Source: an uncultured Bacteriovorax sp.
GTDB taxonomy: Bacteria > Bdellovibrionota > Bacteriovoracia > Bacteriovoracales > Bacteriovoracaceae
Assembly: GCA_946482295.1 (NCBI GenBank)
Contig: CAMLRB010000228.1
Location: 1 to 5,443 of the forward strand
DNA length: 5,443 nucleotides
Reading direction: 5' to 3'
Shown: piece by piece, positions 1-5,443 of the stretch
How positions within the stretch are numbered: the first letter of the stretch is position 1
Layout of the letters: every line of letters begins with the position of its first letter
Notes under the pieces: model-generated
Database searches by the model: none
Told to the model about the DNA's origin: nothing
The model's input: the letters and a program-made list of their open reading frames with translations, nothing else
Program-made: the position numbers and the translations under genes

Positions 1-894
1 CGAGAGATTTTTAAGATCATATGATTTGTAAAAATCATCATGCGCTTTCACGTTATAAACGAGATAGGGGCTCATTATTTTATACAGAAGATCATCGACC
101 ATTTTTCCTGACTCTGTTGAAATCATCGGAAAGTCTGGAGCGATTGAACCTAGTCTCGCTGAAAGAAAAACTTCTTCTAAATTTTTTCCCGGGCGCATTT
201 GAGTCAAAAAGCGAGAAGAGAAAGTTGTAAAAGGATCTGTATCCCCTGGATCTCGAATTTCATTGTAGCTATATTGGTTTTCACCAGTTGAACTAATGAT
301 GCAAACATTTGGATTAGCGAGTTTTTGGGTGTTTCCTGAAAAACAACTGAAATCGAGAATGGCGAGCTTAACACCGGCCTCAGTAGCTCTTTGAATAACT
401 TCTTCAAGAATGTCTAAGCTCACGGCCTGAGCACCTTTAAGTGTTTTTAAATCTGTCGCTGCTCCACCCTTAAGTGCGATCTGATGGCTTTTGTCCGAAA
501 CCATTTTTGCTGAGCCATGGGAATTAATCACAATCATGACTTGCGAGCCTGGTTCAAACTTTTGGTTAAAAAGATCTTCTTCTAATGGACTCAAGGCCTT
601 TTCTAAATTCTCTTCTGTAAAAGGACCATAGTTGGTTCCTTTTTTGAATTTGGTGGAGAGCAATTTCTCAGTACGTGTGTGGCCACCGTTGAAGCTGTAG
701 TTCATGCTCCACTTGTTGTATTTGGAATCCACAAATTTTGCGACACTTTCAATCTGATGATCAAAGATTGTGGTAGGACCAGAAGGTTCGCCCCCACCGC
801 CAAGAAAATAGAGTTTATTTTCAGCCGAATAGCCGAGCGAAAAAGTCGAAAATAAGAAGAGTATTGTGAGTTTAAAATGAGCAAGCGCCGTCAT
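1..894 (-). CDS. Exported caspase-like (clan CD) cysteine peptidase homologue, partial (3' end beyond window)
   Basis: The frame is open from ATG at 894 down to base 1 with no stop, giving 298 residues of an incomplete protein. Residues 1-24 look like a Sec signal peptide: K8, then a hydrophobic run (LTILFLF) and a small-residue end (GYSA), so the mature protein should be periplasmic or secreted. Two motifs fit the caspase/legumain/gingipain fold. A hydrophobic strand ends in His-Gly (VMIVINSHGS, H126), and a second strand ends in Asp-x-x-Cys-x-Ser-Gly (LAILDFSCFSGNT, C184). The next strand (CIISSTGENQYSY, about 198-210) resembles the segment after the catalytic Cys strand in this fold. An N-terminal strand plus Gly-rich turn (LYFLGGGGEPSG, 28-39) precedes the domain. 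The start follows an in-frame TAA, which is also the stop of the upstream gene, and no better start exists; no strong Shine-Dalgarno is seen. It lies 30 nt after the DUF507-like gene and is probably co-transcribed. Substrate is unknown; a catalytically inactive homologue is possible. The fold assignment is fairly secure; family within the clan is not. Confidence 0.8.
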   Translation of the reverse strand, partial: MTALAHFKLTILFLFSTFSLGYSAENKLYFLGGGGEPSGPTTIFDHQIESVAKFVDSKYNKWSMNYSFNGGHTRTEKLLSTKFKKGTNYGPFTEENLEKALSPLEEDLFNQKFEPGSQVMIVINSHGSAKMVSDKSHQIALKGGAATDLKTLKGAQAVSLDILEEVIQRATEAGVKLAILDFSCFSGNTQKLANPNVCIISSTGENQYSYNEIRDPGDTDPFTTFSSRFLTQMRPGKNLEEVFLSARLGSIAPDFPMISTESGKMVDDLLYKIMSPYLVYNVKAHDDFYKSYDLKNLS

Positions 895-924
895 GACCCA
901 TGATCGACGCTTTATAGGTAAAAA

Positions 925-1371
925 TTAGTTCTTTTTTGGTGAGAAGAGTCTGATTTTAGCAACAAGGAAAGAGATGAGGTCTTCATCAGCACCGTAAACG
1001 TCATCGATCAGTTCACAGTTAAGGATGAAATCTTTCATACGAACTGCGATTTGGTGAAGCGACTCAACCAGGTATAAACCACCGATGTTTTCACCGTTGA
1101 AAGACTTGATGATTTCCTTACGAGCGTGGTTGAACATTTCTGATTCAGTCACGTCTTCTGGAAGATTATCAACGCCCATTTTTTCTTCAACTTCTTCAAT
1201 GGCCTGATCGCGTACATCTTCGTCTGTAGCGAAGCTTACGCCGTATTCAGTGGCCATAGCTTCAATCAAATTTTCACGGTTTGTTGGGTGAAATTCGATA
1301 AGCTTTTTTTCTTTAAGATTGTTGATCGTATAGCTAGCTAATGCACGCAATGTATCAAAATCAGTTTTCAT
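925..1371 (-). CDS. Small acidic helical protein, probable DUF507 family
   Basis: A complete 148-residue protein, rich in Glu/Asp, with no signal peptide or membrane segment, so it is probably cytosolic. The pattern resembles DUF507 proteins of deltaproteobacteria-like lineages. An amphipathic N-terminal helix ends in an LIEF-type motif (residues about 24-27). It is followed by a segment like the family's Glu-rich VR-x-x-I stretch (DEDVRDQAIEEVEEK, about 50-64). A helix with a SEMFNHARKEI stretch (about 76-86) then recalls the family's C-terminal half. It is longer than the roughly 90-residue single-unit members, and the last 50 residues may be lineage-specific. The function of DUF507 is not known to me. 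The start is supported by GAGG five bases upstream of the ATG (1377-1380). It is first in a minus-strand unit and shares a divergent control region with dCMP deaminase. The gene call is secure; the family call is moderate. Confidence 0.75.
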   Translation of the reverse strand: MKTDFDTLRALASYTINNLKEKKLIEFHPTNRENLIEAMATEYGVSFATDEDVRDQAIEEVEEKMGVDNLPEDVTESEMFNHARKEIIKSFNGENIGGLYLVESLHQIAVRMKDFILNCELIDDVYGADEDLISFLVAKIRLFSPKKN

Positions 1372-1376
1372 AAGAA

Positions 1377-1380
1377 CCTC
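1377..1380 (-). promoter_or_regulatory. Ribosome binding site of the DUF507-like gene
   Basis: GAGG on the minus strand lies five bases upstream of the ATG at 1371. This supports that start. Confidence 0.65.
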
Positions 1381-1401
1381 AATTCATTAGTATTCCTTTA
1401 A

Positions 1402-1430
1402 AGTGTAACGACTTAAATCAGATCGTACAA
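1402..1430 (-). promoter_or_regulatory. Candidate sigma-70-type promoter for the DUF507-like / caspase-like unit
   Basis: On the minus strand TTGTAC (1430-1425) is followed by a 17-nt spacer and TACACT (1407-1402). This resembles TTGACA/TATAAT with 3/6 and 4/6 matches at ideal spacing. Transcription would start around 1393-1396, leaving a leader of about 25 nt that contains the GAGG ribosome binding site. The -35 element overlaps the central inverted repeat. Confidence 0.4.
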
Positions 1431-1450
1431 GAAACTTTTTAAATTTCTTG
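1428..1450. repeat. Inverted repeat, 7-bp arms, between divergent promoters
   Basis: CAAGAAA at 1428-1434 pairs perfectly with TTTCTTG at 1444-1450 across a 9-nt AT-rich centre, with axis at 1439. Reading outward, each arm begins a TTTCTTG sequence that leads into a -35-like element (TTGTAC on the minus strand, TTGACT on the plus strand). It could be an operator for a dimeric regulator, or simply two back-to-back promoter elements. It is not followed by a T-run typical of a terminator and lies upstream of both genes. Confidence 0.5.
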
Positions 1451-1461
1451 ACTATTGCCCC

Positions 1462-1467
1462 TATAAA
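1462..1467 (+). promoter_or_regulatory. Candidate -10 element for dCMP deaminase
   Basis: TATAAA matches 5/6 of the -10 consensus and would place transcription initiation near 1474, giving a short leader before the start at 1487. No good -35 lies 16-18 nt upstream: TTGACT at 1448-1453 is only 8 nt away. The promoter assignment is therefore weak. Confidence 0.3.
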
Positions 1468-1477
1468 ACTCACTTTT

Positions 1478-1482
1478 AAAGG
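1478..1482 (+). promoter_or_regulatory. Ribosome binding site favouring the ATG at 1487
   Basis: AAAGG lies four bases before the ATG at 1487. The spacing is slightly short but usable. This supports 1487 over the earlier in-frame TTG at 1448, which lacks a ribosome binding site and lies in the control region. An ATG at 1499 with GGA seven bases upstream is an alternative. Confidence 0.45.
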
Positions 1483-1486
1483 CGAA

Positions 1487-2032
1487 ATGGAAACGAAAAT
1501 GGACCCGAAAATTAACTTTGTTCCTGTGAAATCTGCGCTTTCTTGGGATGAATATTTCATGCTTCAGGCTATGATTGCGGCCTTCAAGTCCAAAGATCCA
1601 GCAACCAAAGTCGGCTCAGTTTTTGTCGATAAACACAATCATCAAATCACTATGGGCTACAACGGCTTCGTGGCCGGAATCGACGAAACGAAAGTTCCGT
1701 GGGGAAAAGACCCTTCGGCACCTCTGGAATTCCAAAAATACGGTTATGTTGTTCACAGTGAAGCTAATGCCATTTTGCACGCCTCACGATCACTGGAAGG
1801 GTCCCGCGCATATGTTACGCTCTTTCCTTGCCATGAATGTGCTAAATTAATTGCCTCATCTAAAGTAAAAGAAGTGATTTATCTTTCAGACAAGCATCAA
1901 AATACGGAATCTAACCGAATCGCTAAAAAGATTTTTGATCTCTCGGGTATCACTTACCGCTCGCTCGATTTCAAACCAGAAAATCTCCATAAGCTCACTG
2001 ATCATTTGCAAAATCTCCTCACAGATATTTAG
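1487..2032 (+). CDS. Deoxycytidylate (dCMP) deaminase
   Basis: The enzyme deaminates dCMP to dUMP in the cytosol, supplying the substrate of thymidylate synthase. From the ATG at 1487 it has 181 residues, normal for the family. Near the N-terminus is the family's SWDEYFM opening (about residue 19). It is followed by PATKVGSV and GYNGF, typical of the nucleotide-binding part. The zinc site is complete: HSEANAIL gives the zinc His (H90) and catalytic Glu (E92), and PCHEC gives the two zinc cysteines (C115, C118). The VVHSEANAI plus TLFPCHECAK combination is characteristic of dCMP deaminases rather than cytidine, guanine or tRNA deaminases. The frame stays open upstream to a TTG at 1448, but that start falls among promoter-like sequences and would add residues unlike the family. 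It is transcribed away from the DUF507-like gene; the next gene has its own promoter 12 nt after the stop. No terminator hairpin is visible after it. Confidence 0.93.
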   Translation: METKMDPKINFVPVKSALSWDEYFMLQAMIAAFKSKDPATKVGSVFVDKHNHQITMGYNGFVAGIDETKVPWGKDPSAPLEFQKYGYVVHSEANAILHASRSLEGSRAYVTLFPCHECAKLIASSKVKEVIYLSDKHQNTESNRIAKKIFDLSGITYRSLDFKPENLHKLTDHLQNLLTDI

Positions 2033-2043
2033 TCATTTTTTAC

Positions 2044-2073
2044 TTCACACGCCCTAGGTCTCTCTCCTATAAT
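2044..2073 (+). promoter_or_regulatory. Promoter of the phosphoglycerate dehydrogenase-purA operon
   Basis: TTCACA (2044-2049, 5/6 of the -35 consensus), an 18-nt spacer, and a perfect TATAAT (2068-2073). Transcription would start around 2080, leaving a leader of about 44 nt before the ATG at 2124. I see no riboswitch or attenuator-like structure in so short a leader. This is the best promoter in the window. Confidence 0.65.
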
Positions 2074-2112
2074 GAGGCGAATCCCCACATTCATTTAGCA
2101 ACCTCTTTATTT

Positions 2113-2116
2113 GGAG
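2113..2116 (+). promoter_or_regulatory. Ribosome binding site of the dehydrogenase gene
   Basis: GGAG lies seven bases upstream of the ATG at 2124, at ideal spacing, and fixes that start. Confidence 0.7.
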
Positions 2117-2123
2117 TAAAACC

Positions 2124-3071
2124 ATGAAACCTTTTATTGTCGTTCCTGACGGTTTTGATAAATCACTTTTTGATGAATTAAAAACGAGCACAGAACTTAA
2201 CGTGCATCCGAGTTCAAAGGTTTCGCAAGACGAATTAAAAACACTTCTGCCTAAAGTTGAAGGTCTGATTATTCGATCAGCAACAACTGTCAATAAAGAA
2301 CTTCTCGATCTCGCACCAAATTTGAAAATTGTTATTCGCGCAGGCGAAGGTACAGACAATATCGATAAAGCACTTTGCGCTGAAAGGGGTGTAAAAGTTG
2401 CCAACACTCCAGGTGCCAACAATAACTCTGCAGCCGAACATGCCATTGCTCTTATGATGTCATGTCTTCGCAATACACCATTTGCGGATAAAACTATGCA
2501 CGAAGGAAAGTGGGAGAAAAACGCTCTGACTGGACTTGAGCTTTGGAAAAAGAAAGTTGGAATAGTTGGTTTCGGTCGCATCGGCCAAATTGTTGCCAAA
2601 AGAATTTCAGGTTTCGAACCAGAGATTTTTTATTTTGATCCTCATGCTCATTCTGAAGTACCAGGTGCAAAAAGAATCGAAGATCTAAAAGAAATCTTCA
2701 GTAAATGTGACATTATTACGATCCATACTCCGCTCCTTCCACAAACAAAAGGAATGATCACGAGAGATCTTATGAACTTAATGAAAAAAGATGCAATTCT
2801 CATCAATGCCGCTCGCGGTGGTATTGTTGATGAAGAGGCCCTTTACGATATTCTAAAAGAGAAAAAAATTCGTTGTGCCGGTTTCGACGTTTTTGCGGTT
2901 GAACCCCTTCCATCGAATTCTAAACTTACAGAACTTCCTAACTTGATCATGTCACCGCACGTTGGTGCTTCAACAGAAGAAGCGCAATTCCGCGTAGGTG
3001 AAATGGCCGTTTTCCAAATTAAAGAATTTTTCGTCAACAAAATACTTCTAAACGAAGTAAAGGCAAAATAA
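2124..3071 (+). CDS. serA: D-3-phosphoglycerate dehydrogenase, short form without ACT domain
   Basis: A D-2-hydroxyacid dehydrogenase, most likely oxidising 3-phosphoglycerate to 3-phosphohydroxypyruvate with NAD+, the first step of serine synthesis. The 315 residues cover only the substrate- and nucleotide-binding domains. The N-terminal IIRSATTV (about 49-56) and RAGEGTDNID (72-81) match the phosphoglycerate dehydrogenase pattern. The Rossmann motif is GFGRIG (149-154), and the acidic residue after the second strand (D172, FYFDPH) suggests NAD preference. Catalytic residues are all present: R231 (NAARGG), E260 (FAVEP) and H279 (SPHVGAS). With no ACT or intervening domain, serine feedback of the E. 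coli SerA type is not expected. It is first in an operon; its stop overlaps the purA start (TAATG). Other 2-hydroxyacid dehydrogenase substrates cannot be excluded, as the neighbouring serC/serB genes are not in view. Confidence 0.85.
   Translation: MKPFIVVPDGFDKSLFDELKTSTELNVHPSSKVSQDELKTLLPKVEGLIIRSATTVNKELLDLAPNLKIVIRAGEGTDNIDKALCAERGVKVANTPGANNNSAAEHAIALMMSCLRNTPFADKTMHEGKWEKNALTGLELWKKKVGIVGFGRIGQIVAKRISGFEPEIFYFDPHAHSEVPGAKRIEDLKEIFSKCDIITIHTPLLPQTKGMITRDLMNLMKKDAILINAARGGIVDEEALYDILKEKKIRCAGFDVFAVEPLPSNSKLTELPNLIMSPHVGASTEEAQFRVGEMAVFQIKEFFVNKILLNEVKAK
3059..3063 (+). promoter_or_regulatory. Ribosome binding site of purA inside the upstream gene
   Basis: AAAGG lies seven bases before the ATG at 3071 and within the last codons of the dehydrogenase gene. 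purA can thus be re-initiated by ribosomes finishing the upstream gene. Confidence 0.6.
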
Positions 3072-4351
3072 TGAAAACTCTGGCAATTATTGGTTCTCAA
3101 TGGGGCGACGAAGGTAAAGGGAAAATCACTGATCTCCTTGGTGAAAAATGCGACGTTGTTGTTCGTTATCAAGGCGGAAACAATGCTGGTCACACGATTA
3201 TCGTTGATGGCAAGAAAATCGTTCTTCACTTAGTTCCATCGGGAATTCTCCATCCACACTGTGTCTCTGTTATTGGTCATGGAGTTGTGTTTGAGCCAGA
3301 AGCTTTCCAGAAAGAACTAGAAACAGTTGCTGCTGCTGGAATTAAAATCACTTCAGATAATTTAAAAATTTCTGAAAACGTGACAATCATTACGAGCTAC
3401 AACAAACTTCTCGACTCTGCTCGTGAATCGCAAGGTTCTGTAAAAATCGGAACAACTGGAAAAGGTATTGGACCAGCTTACGAAGATAAAGTGGGTAGAA
3501 GAGCGATCAAACTTAAAGATCTTTTTGATCTTGAGACCCTTAAAAAGAAAGTGGCCCGCAATCTAGGTGAAAAAGAAATTCTTTTCAAACATAGATACAA
3601 TATTGAGTTCCCGACTATTGATCAAGAAGCTGAACGACTTTTCAATCTTGGAAAAATCATTAAACCTTACGTTTGTGATACTTTCTCAGTTCTCGATCAT
3701 GCAGTCACAAATGGTAAAAAAATTCTGTATGAAGGTGCTCAAGGAATTCTTCTCGACATCGATTACGGAACATATCCATACGTCACATCTTCATCGACAG
3801 CATTAGGTGGTGTTTATACTGGTGCCGGAATTCCTCAATCCTCTGTTCAGGAAGTTTTAGGTATTACAAAGGCCTACACAACAAGAGTTGGTGAAGGACC
3901 TTTCCCTACTGAACTTTTCGATGATGTCGGTGAAAAAATCCAGACAATTGGAAAAGAGTTCGGAGCAACAACTGGACGTAAACGTCGTTGTGGATGGCTT
4001 GATCTTCCTCTTCTAAAATATTCTGTGAAAGCCTCTAACCTCACTTCACTTGCTCTTACCAAACTCGACATCCTTTGTGTTGTTGATGAGCTAAAAGTAT
4101 GTGTGGCCTATGAATACGAAGGAAAAACAATTGATGTTGCTTATCCTGGAATTGATCTTTATAAAGCAAAACCAGTTTATAAAACAATGAAGCCTTTTAA
4201 AGATGATTTCACAAACAAAACGAATGAGAACCTATCTCCAGAGCTCAATGCATATATCAAAGAAATTGAAACGTTCTTAGGTATTCCAGTGGGGATCATC
4301 GCTTTTGGTCCAGAAAGAAAAGAAATCATTTTCCGTAAAAAGTATTTTTAA
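3071..4351 (+). CDS. purA: Adenylosuccinate synthetase
   Basis: Cytosolic homodimeric enzyme joining IMP and aspartate with GTP to form adenylosuccinate, the first committed step to AMP. At 426 residues it is full length. All family signatures are visible. The GTP-binding loop is GSQWGDEGKGK (8-18) with catalytic D13, and GGNNAGHT (35-42) carries catalytic H41. IGTTGKGIGPAYEDK (126-140) plus R143 contact IMP. EGAQGILLDIDYGTYP (221-236), TRVGEGPFPTE (271-281) and GATTGRKRRCGWLDL (298-312) are typical. TKLD (330-333) is the guanine-specificity motif, and GPER (413-416) lies near the C-terminus. No key residue is missing. It is translationally coupled at both ends: its ATG overlaps the dehydrogenase stop, and its own stop overlaps the acetyltransferase start. 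Pairing with a serine-synthesis gene is plausible because serine supplies one-carbon units for purine rings, but this link is inference. Confidence 0.98.
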   Translation: MKTLAIIGSQWGDEGKGKITDLLGEKCDVVVRYQGGNNAGHTIIVDGKKIVLHLVPSGILHPHCVSVIGHGVVFEPEAFQKELETVAAAGIKITSDNLKISENVTIITSYNKLLDSARESQGSVKIGTTGKGIGPAYEDKVGRRAIKLKDLFDLETLKKKVARNLGEKEILFKHRYNIEFPTIDQEAERLFNLGKIIKPYVCDTFSVLDHAVTNGKKILYEGAQGILLDIDYGTYPYVTSSSTALGGVYTGAGIPQSSVQEVLGITKAYTTRVGEGPFPTELFDDVGEKIQTIGKEFGATTGRKRRCGWLDLPLLKYSVKASNLTSLALTKLDILCVVDELKVCVAYEYEGKTIDVAYPGIDLYKAKPVYKTMKPFKDDFTNKTNENLSPELNAYIKEIETFLGIPVGIIAFGPERKEIIFRKKYF

Positions 4352-4881
4352 TGAACATTCGATTAGCAACTCTTGAAGATGTGCCGGCCTTAGTCTCCCA
4401 TGAGATAAAACACATGGGTGAGCCGGCCTTCGAGGGATTGCCCGCTCACCCTTTTCCTCTTGATCACGTTTGGGATGTCACTCGAAAGTTAAGTGAAAAA
4501 GAAAAATCTATTCCTCTTGCTGTCACTGAAGTTGGGTGGCAAAGATGTTTTATTCTCCTCGATGGGGAAAAAATTGTCGGTCATCTCAATTTAAAAAATT
4601 TATTTTTGGGGACACTTCATCGAGCACAACTAGGTATGGGATTGAATGCCGAATATCGGGGACAAGGTCTTGGCAAAAAACTTCTTCAAGAGGCCATTGC
4701 CTGGGCAAAAACAGAACCGTCACTTCATTGGATGGATCTCAGTGTGTTTGCTCACAATACTCCTGCTCGCAAACTTTATTCTTCTGTGGGTTTCATCGAA
4801 CAATATAACTTCGAAGATAAAATCCGAGTGAACGGATTGTCTATTGACGATATTTACATGACGTTGAATCTAAAAAGATAG
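4351..4881 (+). CDS. GNAT-family N-acetyltransferase
   Basis: A cytosolic acetyl-CoA-dependent acyltransferase of 176 residues; the acceptor is unknown. The fold signature is clear. Strand beta4 (AQLGMGLNAEY, 92-102) runs into the acetyl-CoA pyrophosphate loop RGQGLG (103-108) and helix alpha3. Strand beta5 is WMDLSVF (127-133), and NTPARKLYSSVGF (136-148) is the usual alpha4/beta6 region with the conserved Tyr (Y143). The overall look (N-x-x-A-x-x-L-Y-x-x-x-G-F) is like RimI/RimJ or small-molecule acetyltransferases, but I cannot name the substrate. The 60 residues before the core contain a Pro/His-rich stretch (about 30-41) that may shape the acceptor site. The start overlaps the purA stop (TAATG) and lacks a strong ribosome binding site, so translation probably depends on coupling to purA. 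Confidence 0.88.
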   Translation: MNIRLATLEDVPALVSHEIKHMGEPAFEGLPAHPFPLDHVWDVTRKLSEKEKSIPLAVTEVGWQRCFILLDGEKIVGHLNLKNLFLGTLHRAQLGMGLNAEYRGQGLGKKLLQEAIAWAKTEPSLHWMDLSVFAHNTPARKLYSSVGFIEQYNFEDKIRVNGLSIDDIYMTLNLKR

Positions 4882-4892
4882 TCTGCTAGCCT
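4864..4892 (+). promoter_or_regulatory. Weak candidate promoter for a leaderless transpeptidase transcript
   Basis: TTGAAT (4864-4869), a 17-nt spacer and TAGCCT (4887-4892) lie at the end of the acetyltransferase gene. They would place transcription initiation at or near the ATG at 4899. Matches are only moderate (4/6 and 3/6). I list it because the transpeptidase gene has no visible ribosome binding site. Confidence 0.2.
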
Positions 4893-4898
4893 AATATC

Positions 4899-5443
4899 AT
4901 GAAAACAATTTTCGCTTTGATGGTCATGATGACCTCGCTCTCTTCGTTGTCGCAAGAACTTCCATTTGCTTCTTATCCAGTTGATGAAGTTCGCGTTTAT
5001 AAAACAAAACATCGCATGCAAATGTTAGCTGACGGAAAAGTCATGAAGACTTATAAAGTTATGCTTGGTCGCGGTGGTATGGATCCTAAAAGAAAAGAAG
5101 GAGACAACCTCGTTCCTGAAGGTCAGTACATTCTCGACTTTAGAAATCCCAATTCTAAATTCTATAAATCCATTCATATTTCCTACCCAAACGCAGAAGA
5201 CATCGAGCGTGCCCGTCGCGAAGGTGTAAATCCTGGTGGTGATATTTTCGTTCATGGAATGCCAAATAATCTTGTTGAGATTGATGATGTCCTACGTGAC
5301 TTAGGTTTAGAAGGAATCGATCAGGAAACTGTTGATACTTGGTTTCCTCGCATTGATTGGACCGCAGGTTGTGTCGCAGTAAAGAATGACGAAATGGAAG
5401 AGATCTGGCAAAACGTAAAAGTGCCAACTCCAATTTCGATCTT
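4899..5443 (+). CDS. Exported L,D-transpeptidase-family (YkuD/YafK-like) protein, partial (3' end beyond window)
   Basis: The frame is open from ATG 4899 to the window end (181 codons, no stop). Residues 1-18 form a signal peptide: K2, a hydrophobic core IFALMVMM, and a small-residue end S-L-S before Q19. This places the protein in the periplasm. The rest is a YkuD catalytic domain: a strand pair around VRVYKTKHRMQML (31-43), EGDNLVPEGQY (67-77) typical of the substrate cleft, then GGDIFVHG (113-120) with H119, and DWTAGCVAVKNDEMEEIW (153-170) with the nucleophile C158. The DWTxGC(I/V)AV form resembles the YafK/DpaA group. Members of YkuD either make 3-3 peptidoglycan crosslinks, attach or detach Braun-type lipoprotein, or add D-amino acids; which applies here is unknown. 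The stretch between H119 and C158 is longer than I expect and acidic. It lies 17 nt after the acetyltransferase gene, without a clear ribosome binding site. Confidence 0.88.
   Translation, partial: MKTIFALMVMMTSLSSLSQELPFASYPVDEVRVYKTKHRMQMLADGKVMKTYKVMLGRGGMDPKRKEGDNLVPEGQYILDFRNPNSKFYKSIHISYPNAEDIERARREGVNPGGDIFVHGMPNNLVEIDDVLRDLGLEGIDQETVDTWFPRIDWTAGCVAVKNDEMEEIWQNVKVPTPISI

Noticed and set aside
21..407. Short open frames on both strands within the first 410 bases
   Set aside because: They overlap the caspase-like gene, which has motifs and continuous frame. Their translations show no family features.
702..884. Small minus-strand open frame in another frame at the 5' end of the caspase-like gene
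   Set aside because: It lies inside the signal peptide and N-terminal coding region of the real gene and has no distinct ribosome binding site.
1448..1486. N-terminal extension of dCMP deaminase from an in-frame TTG at 1448
   Set aside because: The TTG is part of the TTTCTTG repeat arm, has no ribosome binding site, and would add 13 residues absent from the family. An ATG with AAAGG upstream exists at 1487.
2033..2123. Possible terminator or leader element between dCMP deaminase and the dehydrogenase gene
   Set aside because: There is a T-rich patch at 2033-2041 but no stem before it. The rest is explained by promoter, short leader and ribosome binding site.
2054..2599. Long reverse-strand open frame opposite the dehydrogenase gene
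   Set aside because: It is the antisense of a gene with all catalytic motifs intact, shows no recognisable domain, and would run through the operon promoter.
2843..3229. Reverse-strand open frame spanning the dehydrogenase-purA junction
   Set aside because: It is antisense to two conserved coding regions and shows no domain.
5025..5433. Two reverse-strand open frames opposite the transpeptidase gene
   Set aside because: The plus-strand frame encodes a signal peptide and the complete YkuD His/Cys motifs, so these are shadows.

Overview
The window looks like chromosomal housekeeping DNA from a fairly low-GC Gram-negative bacterium. I favour a member of Bdellovibrionota, Bacteriovorax/Peredibacter-like. 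This is an inference from gene content, short intergenic gaps and codon choice; no rRNA or other decisive marker is present. Six protein genes plus one very likely DUF507-type gene lie on two divergent transcription units. Two of these genes run off the window edges. I see no RNA gene, mobile element, CRISPR array or origin.

Left part (1-1371, minus strand): a small acidic helical protein (DUF507-like, 925-1371) is followed 30 nt downstream in the same direction by an exported caspase-fold protein (894 to beyond base 1). The caspase-like gene is open to the window edge. It carries a signal peptide and the His-Gly / Cys-x-Ser-Gly signature of clan CD cysteine peptidases, and is the most interesting protein here.

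Centre (1372-1486): a short divergent control region with an unusually symmetric layout. A 7-bp-arm inverted repeat lies in the middle and two CTTTAAAG-type palindromic boxes lie at almost equal distances outside it, next to the two start sites. From here dCMP deaminase (1487-2032, plus strand) leads away.

Right part (2044-5443, plus strand): a good sigma-70-type promoter (TTCACA, 18-nt spacer, TATAAT) drives a compact operon: an ACT-less D-3-phosphoglycerate dehydrogenase (serine synthesis), adenylosuccinate synthetase purA (AMP synthesis), a GNAT acetyltransferase, and then an exported L,D-transpeptidase-family (YkuD/YafK-like) protein cut by the window end. The first three genes are joined by TAATG stop/start overlaps. 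Functionally the plus-strand genes mix nucleotide supply (dCMP deaminase feeding dUMP/dTMP, purA making the AMP precursor), serine supply (serine donates one-carbon units for purine and thymidylate synthesis) and wall modification. This is a plausible growth-linked cluster, but the functional coupling is inferred.

No clear new system is visible. The items most worth a second look are the exported caspase-like protein, the symmetric divergent control region, and the transpeptidase with an enlarged loop before its catalytic cysteine and no visible ribosome binding site.
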